DNA of 64,000 nt from assembly GCA_002914845.1 (NCBI GenBank), contig JXTC01000087.1, forward strand, positions 18,656 through 82,655, given 5' to 3'. The notes under the pieces are model-generated. The model searched no databases. It was not told where the DNA came from and saw only the letters and a program-made list of their open reading frames with translations. The DNA is from Trema orientale. Its lineage: Eukaryota; Streptophyta; Magnoliopsida; Rosales; Cannabaceae. The translations under genes were made by a program, and so were the position numbers. Positions 56,199-64,000 of the stretch are shown here, in pieces. How positions within the stretch are numbered: the first letter of the stretch is position 1; every line of letters begins with the position of its first letter.

Positions 56199-56573
56199 GG
56201 CTTTCTAACACTTTTACCTATAAAAAAAAAATTTAGAAAAATACAGAGGTCAGTTTTTTTTTTTTTTTTTTCAAATTCCTATATTATTTTTAGTAGAAAA
56301 TATCACGTTTTAAAAAACTTTAAGTAAAATACAATTTTTAAAATGATTACTAGTTACCAGTTACTATTTATACATACTTTTAGTTATTAGTTACTAGTAC
56401 TCAAAATCTGATTCCATGTTACTAGTTACTATTTTAAAAATTGGTATTTTTCTAAATATTCTTTTAAAAATGGTATATTTCTAACAAAAACCATACTAGA
56501 TCTTAAAAAACAGCGCCCACCATATTTTTCTATTTTTTTAAAAAAAAAATATCGTACAAGGCCTAATTTTCAC
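56199..56573 (+). mobile_element. Short non-autonomous MULE (375 bp), diverged copy
   Basis: The ends GGCTTTCTAACACTTTTACC and, on the minus strand, GTGAAAATTAGGCCTTGTAC match the 400-bp elements. The flanks TTCATATTA and TTATTATTA agree at seven of nine positions, consistent with an old 9-bp duplication. The palindromic GTTACTAGTTAC core is present but decayed. Confidence 0.65.
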
Positions 56574-56582
56574 TTATTATTA

Positions 56583-57197
56583 GATGGATGTTTAAACATT
56601 TAAATTATAGATATTTACTTTGTAATGCTTATATAGAAATCTGTTTTAAATTTCGATTCGGTTTCAACTTATTAAGATATTGCTTGAATAAGTATGACTT
56701 TCCCAAGTATTTAAAATTTCCAATTCTTTTTCATATGTACTTATGTTTTAGCTGTTACACAACTTTTTGAAGATTGTTTCCTCAACTTAGCCCAAATTTG
56801 TAAAGGCCCAAACCTAGGCTCAAAAGGCATAAATTGCACCCCATGAGATCGCATAATAAGTTGTCGTTTAATGTTGTTAATAAATTAATTTTAACCGCCA
56901 ATGGTTAAGGATTTTCGTCTATTTCACTTTGCTGTTTAGTTAAGAATTTTCCTAAAATACAATTCAACCCATATTGTACTTACCCCTTAATTTTTATTTT
57001 GGGTATATCAACTTATATAAAGTCTAAAAGTTCTCAGATGAAATAAATCAAGTTTTTATACTTAGTATATCAACTATACACACATAGTACATCAATTTTC
57101 ATACTAAGCAAAACTAGTTTTTTATACGGAAATTAGATTTTACCCTGATGTATTCAGCTGTTTTGCTACAAAGTTTGAAAAACATACATCTGTTTTA
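56583..57197. other. Intergenic, no gene seen
   Basis: AT-rich DNA between the short MULE and the large one. No gene. Confidence 0.4.
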
Positions 57198-57779
57198 GGC
57201 TTTTAACACTTTTATCTATAAAAAATACAAAAGAATTACAAAAATAATGAGGTTAGTTTTTTTTTTTTCCCAATTTCCGTACGGCTTTTATTAGAAAAAT
57301 ATCACTTTTTAAAATGTTTTTAGAAAAATATCATTTTTAAAATAGTTACTAGTTACTAGTTTCTGAAAACTGGTTACCAATTACCATTTATAAATACTTT
57401 TAGTTACTAGTTACTAGTTTCCAGTTTCTGAAAACTGGTTATCAATTACCGTTTTAAAAGTAGTATTTTTCTAAATATGTTTTAATAATGACATTTTTCT
57501 AAAAAAACGTCTATAAAAAAAGACAATCTACCGTATTTTTCGAATTCTTTTGGGATTAGGATAAAAATATATACATTTTAATAAGTAATACCATTTTTAC
57601 AACTTTTGTATAACATTTAATTTCGCGTACGACCTTGAATGTCTTTTTAAAAAAGCTCAAACGAAAAAAAAAAAACAGAAAACAATAAAACAGAAAAAAA
57701 ATGAAGCAGAGGGGAGCAGCTGCAAACGATCAAAAAATCGCGGTAACAAAGCCGATCGGGAACGATTAAATCGAATATT

Positions 57780-59360
57780 CAGACCCAAAATCGCGAATAA
57801 TTTAGTTTGGTTTCCTTCGACTCAAGTGCAATGTAAGGTTTCTTGATGTTGAATTTGGTTTCTAATTTGATTCATATTTGGATTTTTGAGTTCTTCGAAT
57901 CTAAATCTGAAAATAGTATGTGCTCATCATCGCAAAAAAAAAAAAAAAAAAAAAAAAAAAGAAAGAAAAAAAGTTTCTGTTCTTCGTTGAAAATCTGAAA
58001 ATTAAAGAATGTTTATAAGATTATTCATGTCGAAATTAGTTTCTTATATATCTGGGGTCAAAATTTACTTCAGATTTGTTCGCTTTTGATCTTAAAATAT
58101 AGCTATGGTTTCTGCAATTTTGTTTATGCAAAATTAGGTAATAGTTTCTTCTAGCAAATTTCATTCCTTGTTTCAGGAAACCAATTGAGCTAGTGGTTTC
58201 TAAGATGTTTGCTGTCAAAAATTGGAGCTAGTTTCTTAATTTTTTAGGGTAAAACAGGAAACCAAATTACCTACAGGTTTCCTACAACCTTTCTTTTCTT
58301 TTTTTTTTTTCCAAAATATAACTATGTAGTTCAATTAGTTTATAATTACAGGTTTCTAATTTGCTTAGTTTCTAACTTTTGAATAGTTTCAAGTTTATAT
58401 GAATTTAGAATTGAATTGGGTTTTTTAAGAATATTAAGTGTTACAATTAGGGACTGGTTTCTTAGTTCCTGGTGTTATAATTGAGTAGTAGTTAAAAGAT
58501 AGCTTAGTAGTGGTTAATTTATTAGTGTTGAAATATAAGAATCCTAATAAGTTATCGGTTTCTTGTGAAAGAATTGTTGAGTACAAACTAGTTAATAATT
58601 TGTTTTCTAGATTTTTTTACTTTCAAACTTAGAGACTAGTATCTAAGTTACGTGGTATTAAAACTAAAGACTTATTGGGGTTAATGGTTAGTATGTGGCT
58701 TGATTTCTAATTTATGTGGTGTTAAAACTAGAGATTGGTGTACTAGTTTTTTGGGGTTAAAGGTTAATAGGGGCTTGGTTCCTGAGTTTTCTGGTGTTAA
58801 CAATTGGATAATACCTAATGTTGTTAAACTACATTTAACCTAGGAAATGCTTATTGGATTTTGTACTTCTTGCTGTCAAAATAGGTTAATGATTTCTAAC
58901 TTGTTTGATGGCAAAATTGAGTTCAGATTTCCAAGTTTTTGGGCGTAAAAACTTGGCTATGACTTTGTGTTTTTGGATAATGAGTTTTAACCCTTGTGGT
59001 TTCTGTGATTAACTTAGCTACAGGTATTCTTGAGGTCGCTCTGTAGCTACAGGAAACCAAACTATTTCCTGGAAATCCTTGTGGTTTCTGATGATTAACT
59101 TAGCTACAGGGCATTCTGTATAAAGGAAACCGAACTAGTTTCCAATAAACCCTTATAGTTTCCAATGAATTAGTTAGGTACAGGTCATTCTACATATAGG
59201 AAATTGAACTAGTTTCCAAGAAACCTTTGTGATTTCTATTGAATTAGTTAGCTACAGGGCAATTGGCATACAAGAAACTAAAATGATTTCCAGGAAGCCA
59301 TCCTGTTATATAATTTCAGATCTAACTTGCTAATTGGTTTCTAATTTCTGGTTGCAGATA
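57780..59360 (+). repeat. GGTTTC-rich intron-like region before the transposase
   Basis: Variants of GGTTTCTAATTT, TAGTTTCTAAG and TGGTGTTAAAA recur every 30-70 bp, with an A run at 57931-57960. A GTTGCAG acceptor ends it at 59357, just before the ATG at 59367, so it is probably a leader intron. Confidence 0.6.
58985..59310 (+). repeat. Array of the 65-bp unit, four to five copies
   Basis: Units contain GTGGTTTCTGATGATTAACT, TAGCTACAGGGCATTCT and GGAAACCGAACTAGTTTCC. They match 62385-62835 in the same direction and 40705-41100 in reverse. Confidence 0.8.
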
Positions 59361-61078
59361 ATCGAAATGAATCCTAGAATAGTCTTTGTACAACATGGTG
59401 GAAAATGTAATTAGAACAATGACTGCGTTGATTTCAAGATGATAGGATTACTTGCTCCACTAAACTGTGGCTTTCAAAACCTACTATAGTTGCTGTCAAG
59501 AGAGCTAAATTTGAATCTCACAGTAAAAAATTCATTGAGTACCAAGTTAGTAAGGGAAAACCAGCCATGAAAATACACAATGATGGCACAGTGGAGTTCT
59601 ATTTGCAATTGAAGAAAAATGATGGAAACCCAGCAAATTTTCTCCTATACATTATAGTAGCAACTGACTCAGCATTACAAATGATTTAATAGAAGAAATG
59701 ATGACAAATTCAGGTCTTCAATACAATCAAATGAATACATGGATATGAACATGTTACCAAATTTTGTAGGGCTAGGGAATAAATTTGCAGAAGAATTACC
59801 AGAAGATGAAGATGAAGAAATAGAGGAAGTACAGAAAATAATAGATACAAAAGTAATCTCAAACCCAAAGATCTTGGAGGTTGAGAAGAGACAAATATAC
59901 AAGGACAAGGAAGTTCTGACAAATGCTTTAAAACAATATACAATAATAAACCACTTTCAATTTAGGATACACAAATCTTACGAAAATAAGTATGTGCTGC
60001 TATGTCAGAATCCGAAATACAAGTGGTATTTCAAAGCTTCAAGGAGTATTAAAACTGATACGTACATAGTCAAAAAATATTATCCAGTACACACTTGTTC
60101 ATTAGACATAATATAGGGAGAGCATTGGCAAGTAAGTACTTCATTGGTTGGTGATTGTGTTAAAGCCAAATTCTTGAGCATAAAATCCATATACACACCT
60201 ATAGATATTATTAGGGATATGATGAATGATTACGGTGTGTCTTTGGATTACAAAAAAGTATGGAGGTCAAGAGAAAGGGCTATGCAGATGGTCAGAAAGA
60301 AACCAGATAAATCCTACACAGAATTACCCAATTATCTATATATGTTGAAGGAAAAGGACCCAGGAATAGTGGCTACAATAGAGTTAGACCAAAATAATTT
60401 ATTCAAATACATATTTATAGAACTAGGAGCTTCAATTCAAGGATGGGCATATTGTAAACTAGTAATTGTTATCAATGCTACAGGTATGAAAGCTGAATAT
60501 GGAAGATGCCTACTAACAGCATGTACGAAAGATGCTAAAAAAAACATATTCCCACTTGTATATGGGATAGGTGATTTTGAAAATGATAACTGTTGGGAAT
60601 GAATTTTTAGGAAACTAAGGCCAACTTTTGGAGAACGTGATGAGTTATGCATCAATTCAAACCACAATGAAAGTATTTTGAATGTCATCCTAATTGTTTT
60701 CCCAAGTGCAACACACGAGCATGCATGTATCACTTTTTGAACAATCTAAAGACTAATTTCAAAACCCTTTCAATAGAAACTAGAGAAGCTTTTCTTGCTG
60801 CAGCTAGAGCTTATACAATGATGGAGTTTGAGCATAATATGGAAAAACTAGATCATATTCATAGAGGGATCTGGCCTTATCTAGAGGAAATTGATTTCTC
60901 TAAATGGGCTAGAGTATATTCTATAAACAGAAGATACACGTTCATGATTTTCAATATAGTAGAGTCTATGAATGTATCCAACAATGCTGCAAGACATCTA
61001 CTAGTTGCTCTATTAGTTGAATGCTTGAGAGTTTGACTCAAAACTGGGCTTGAAAACACAAGAGTGAGCCACTTGCAC

Positions 61079-61325
61079 TAGGGTTGGCAATTCGTGTCCA
61101 CTAGTCGTATTCGTGTCGTGTCGATGTACATGTATAACAAGCAAATGCTCAATCCGAACATGACCCGTTTAATAAACGGGTCAAAAATTATGGCACAAAT
61201 ACGACCCATTTATAAAGGGTTGACCCGACACGACCCGTGTAACTCATTTACTAAACATGTCATATTGACCCGTGACACATGACCCGCGACATGTGACCCG
61301 AATACGACTCGTTTAATAATGGGTC
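61079..61325. mobile_element. hAT-type MITE fragment inside the transposase
   Basis: It starts TAGGGTTGGCAATTCGTGTC, matching an end of the 727-bp hAT MITE at 52228-52954, and carries the same ACCCGTTTAA and GACACGACCCG words. The other end is missing. Confidence 0.7.
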
Positions 61326-61344
61326 TTATAGAAATATGACCAAA

Positions 61345-61575
61345 TTTTGGGCTCAATTTAAGTAAATATCCTTTTATCAAATGTTATAGCAAAATATCTG
61401 ATATATATCTTTATATACCAAGTGTAAAATATTATATAACAAGTATAAAAAATTATATACCCAGTACATTTCAATACGGTAACTGAAATTGATAGATAAA
61501 TATATCTACCTAGTGTACAAATATATATACCTGGACATTGAGTAATAAAATTTAAAAAGTGGACATCTGAAACAA
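61345..61575. mobile_element. Fold-back MITE family C fragment inside the transposase
   Basis: AATTTAAGTAAATATCC and ATACCAAGTGTAAAATATTA match other family C copies. The right end is unclear. Confidence 0.45.
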
Positions 61576-62384
61576 GATACTGACCCAAAATTACGTTGAA
61601 TCAACAAGAATGAAGGTACATATAAAACTATTTCTATACTTAAAAAGAAAGAAAGGAAACTATGAAATGGAAACTATAAAGTGGAACTAGAAATCGAAAT
61701 GGTTTTTTGAAATCAATTATGGATTTGATTAATTTTTTGGTCATTAAATTTTCAGGTTCAATAAGCAAGTGAAATCGAAGTTATTGAAGGGACAAATTCA
61801 TTTGAAGTGAATTTAGAGAAGAAAACTTACTTGTGCAATCGATTCCAAATGGATGAGCTACCATGCAGTCATGCAATGGCGGCGTTTGCAAAAAAGACAT
61901 TTAATTAGTTACGTTTACTGCTCAAAATACTACAAGAAAGAGATAATGCTAGTGACATATGAAGGAATTGTGCATCCAATTGGAAATCCAAAAGAATGGA
62001 CCATACCAAATTCCATTTCATAAATCAAGCTTAAAGTACCAAAAGGAAAGCGGAAACCGGGAAGACCAAAGAAGAAAAGAATTCTATCTGCTGGTGAATC
62101 TAAAGTAAAAACAAGGTGTAGAAAGTACAAGGAGTACGCACACATAAAAAAACATATAGAAATCCATCAGTTTCAGAAGTTATACGATCAAAGAAAAATT
62201 AGATCATTTGCTAGAATTTATGAACACAAACAGATTTGAAAATTATTTCATTTACTCATAGAAACCTGTTTTTGAAATTTATGATTACTTATGGAATCTT
62301 ATTGATCTCTTACTATTGGAAAATTCTAATCGCCACAAGGGTTTTAGGTTTCTCACTTTAAATTTCGTCTATGTTTTCCTATTA

Positions 62385-62835
62385 TTCACTTAGCTACAAG
62401 TCTTTCTGCAAAGAGAAAACCAAACTGGTTTCCATGAAATTCTTATAGTTTTCGATGATTAACTTAGCTACAGATTTTTCTGCATACAAGAAACTAAATT
62501 GGTTTCCAGAAAACTATTGTGATTTCCAATGATTTAGTTACTTACAAAGGATTCTACAAAGAGAAAAATAAATTAGTTTCTAGGAAATCGTTGTAGTTTC
62601 CAATGATTTAGTTAACTACAGGAGATTTTGCAAAGAGGAAACCAAATTAGTTTACAAGAAACCTTTGTGGTTTTCAATGATTTAGTTAGCCATATGGCAT
62701 TTTGCAAAAAAGAAACCACATCGATTTCTAGGAAACCGTTGTGCTTTTGTGTTATTTACTTAGGTACAGGGCATTTTGCTACATGGAAACTAAACTAGTT
62801 TCTAGAAAACGTTTGTGGTTTTCTTTATGGCAAGA
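62385..62835 (+). repeat. Array of the 65-bp unit, about seven copies
   Basis: Units of 58-66 bp contain TAGTTTCCAATGATTTAGTT, then ACTACAGG, then AGAGGAAACCAAATTAGTTT. It lies downstream of the transposase in the same direction as the array upstream of it. Confidence 0.85.
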
Positions 62836-63545
62836 GCACTATTTACCACACATACATGGGAAATAAACAATAACAATAACAGAAATATGACCAAGTTTGT
62901 AACAATGAAATATTACATAAATTTCTGACATTGATAGACAAACTCAACTCGTGTTTAGTCCTAAATTAAACGAGTTCTAGTTTGTCATTTTGACGTCGTT
63001 TTAAATTAAACAATATATAAACCAAACAGATTTCTCACTTTGAATTTCATTCATAGTTTCCACCAAACATATTAAAGATTTCCTTGCTTTATGTCATTAT
63101 ATAAAAGTTGGAAATCGAAGAGATTTCTCGCTTGTACAAAAATTAGTTCACAGTTTTTGGTTTATACTTACCATATTGGTTACTAGTCAAATCTCAGATT
63201 TCAAAATAGAATACTAAATTGGTTTCTTCCTTTTAACTTTTTGGTTTATGGTTTCCAATATAGATATTCATAATTTTCAATCTAGAAACTTGATATCTTA
63301 CTAAAGACAATTAAAATGACAAAAGTACTACAATATCCATACTGATAAAATATTAAAAAAAGAAGTTATATCAACCATAACCATAATATAAAAAGGAACT
63401 AGAATTGACAACACAAGTTCAAACAATAAATTATCATTTCTTTGTATTCTTCATCTTCTTAGAAAAATGTCCTTTGAAATTAAGTTCGGACTCGTAACCC
63501 TCAGTCTACTTCTTTTTCCTATGCACATAAAGTTCTACTGACAGC
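62836..63545. other. Spacer between transposase and Ulp1-like remnants
   Basis: Scattered GGTTTC/AATTGGTTTC words continue to about 63260. The rest is AT-rich. No gene. Confidence 0.45.
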
Positions 63546-63559
63546 TTGTTTCGATGATT

Positions 63560-64000
63560 TTAAACTTGAAAATTCTTCTTCAACTCATCAAGCATACCAT
63601 GAATAAAGTACTCAGTAAAGGCAATGATAAAAACACCATAATCACTATATACAAAGAAAACAAAATACAAACATAAGAAAGCAGTGCACCAAAAAAAAAA
63701 AAGAAAGGAAAACTAGGAAAAAAAAAGAAAGGAAAACTAGGAAAAAAAAAAGAAGAAAAACACGTACTTAAGTTGTTGCTTAGGGAGTCCTTCAACCATA
63801 TAAACTTCAAGAGGGTCAGTGGGCTTTTTGTTTGCATGAAACTCAGAAGAAAGGTTAAGAGCTTTCTGAGTAGAAAAGAAACTAACCAAGCCCAAAAAGT
63901 AAGGCAGCAAAACCGAAAAGTATTTAATATTCTTCAAAGCTTTACCCTCATTCAGTTTACCCCGTAAAGAATTAAATATATTAAGATACCTACTATGAAC
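63560..64000 (-). pseudogene. Ulp1-like (C48) cysteine protease remnant, partial
   Basis: Two minus-strand exons, 64000-63768 (continuing beyond the window) and 63644-63560, join across a GT..AG intron of 123 bp and end at TAA. The translation runs FNSLRGKLNEGKALKNIKYF, SVLLPYFLGLVSFF, DPLEVYMVEGLPKQ and, after the intron, NDYGVFIIAFTEYF. This is the C-terminal half of a Ulp1/SUMO-protease domain of the type carried by plant transposons. The conserved QQxN.DCG catalytic block reads QQLNDYG, so the catalytic Cys is Tyr; the position that should hold the catalytic Asp (VDSL) reads FNSL. The catalytic His lies outside the window. Such enzymes cut SUMO or related modifiers; this copy should be inactive. 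The assignment rests on motif pattern only. Confidence 0.65.

Larger units (their letters stand above)
59367..62235 (+). pseudogene. MURA-like MULE transposase pseudogene
   Basis: The start is MNPRIVFVQHGGKC, after which an in-frame TAG appears at once. An acidic linker (59790-59840, LPEDEDEEIEEVQ) leads to the MuDR zinc-binding domain near 59880-60110 (CQNPKYKWYFKAS, then VKKYYPVHTCSL). The transposase core follows at 60140-61035. The first catalytic Asp of the usual VIDGTHLK motif is Asn here (VINATGMKAEYG). The second, in the usual SDRH motif, is also Asn (INSNHNES). TGA at 60600 replaces the Trp of the WEWFFRKL motif. A frameshift lies near 60722 (YHFLNNLKTNFK resumes in another frame). 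Two insertions, at 61079-61325 and about 61345-61575, separate the core from the SWIM finger (61800-61900, YLCNRFQMDELPCSHAMAAF), an AT-hook-like KRKPGRPKKKR and a decayed knuckle. It cannot encode an active enzyme. Confidence 0.88.
57198..64000 (+). mobile_element. Large MULE with transposase and Ulp1-like remnants (right end outside the window)
   Basis: The left part (57198-57560) begins GGCTTTTAACACTTTTATC and closely matches the short 400-bp MULEs, including the palindromic core. It is followed by a promoter-like patch (57640-57830), a long intron-like stretch with GGTTTC repeats, a MURA-like transposase pseudogene (59367-62235), another repeat array, and a minus-strand Ulp1-like protease remnant that continues past the window. 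MULEs that carry a Ulp1-like gene beside a transposase are known from plants (KI and CUMULE types). That the non-autonomous copies in this window derive from this element type is an inference from shared ends and arrays. Confidence 0.7.

Overview
This is AT-rich nuclear plant DNA, most likely from a eudicot. The evidence is spliced genes with GT..AG introns, plant-only protein families (plant-type MED15a, an NFD4-like nodulin-like/MFS transporter, a plant serine-rich protein) and a dense cover of plant transposons, mostly Mutator-like elements (MULEs), hAT-type MITEs and microsatellite-associated MITEs. I cannot name the species.

Layout. At 1-1555 lies a partial duplicate of the 5' part of the MED15a gene; it still encodes an open, spliceable, KIX-only protein of 116 residues (503-1279). 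From 2.9 to 15.0 kb is a transposon nest: a CACTA-like end, an LTR-like fragment, three related MULE derivatives (5947-8857, 9138-13908, 13433-13840) and a TAA-flanked MITE. The complete MED15a gene (Mediator tail subunit, 11 coding exons, 1368 residues) lies at 15925-22517. At 24.7-26.05 kb is an element filled with repeat arrays. At 27.5-32.2 kb is a MULE with terminal inverted repeats over 100 bp and a broken transposase gene. Then follow a serine-rich protein gene (34699-35274), more MITEs, and further MULE derivatives at 39928-40327 and 40553-43241. An NFD4-like transporter gene (44302-47178) and a minus-strand SAM-domain gene (49395-50006) come next. From 50 to 57 kb are MITEs of several families. 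From 57.2 kb to the window end is a large decayed MULE, with a MURA-like transposase pseudogene (59367-62235) and, on the opposite strand, a Ulp1-like cysteine protease remnant (63560-64000) that runs off the window.

The most unusual content is one related set of MULEs. By reading the ends I found 9-bp target-site duplications around most of its members (400-408 bp, 2.7 kb, 2.9 kb and 4.8 kb). The longer ones are packed with degenerate arrays of near-palindromic motifs (GTTACTAGTAAC and AACCAATTTGGTTTC types) plus, in some, a unit of about 65 bp. The same arrays flank the transposase gene of the large MULE at 57-64 kb, which makes that element the likely source of the family. The large element's transposase and protease have both lost catalytic residues, mostly through changes that fit G-to-A transitions.

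Five host genes or gene copies are supported: MED15a, its KIX-only duplicate, the serine-rich protein, the NFD4-like transporter and the SAM protein. They are not functionally linked; they are ordinary single genes separated by transposon-rich DNA. All alignments were made by eye; no database search was run.
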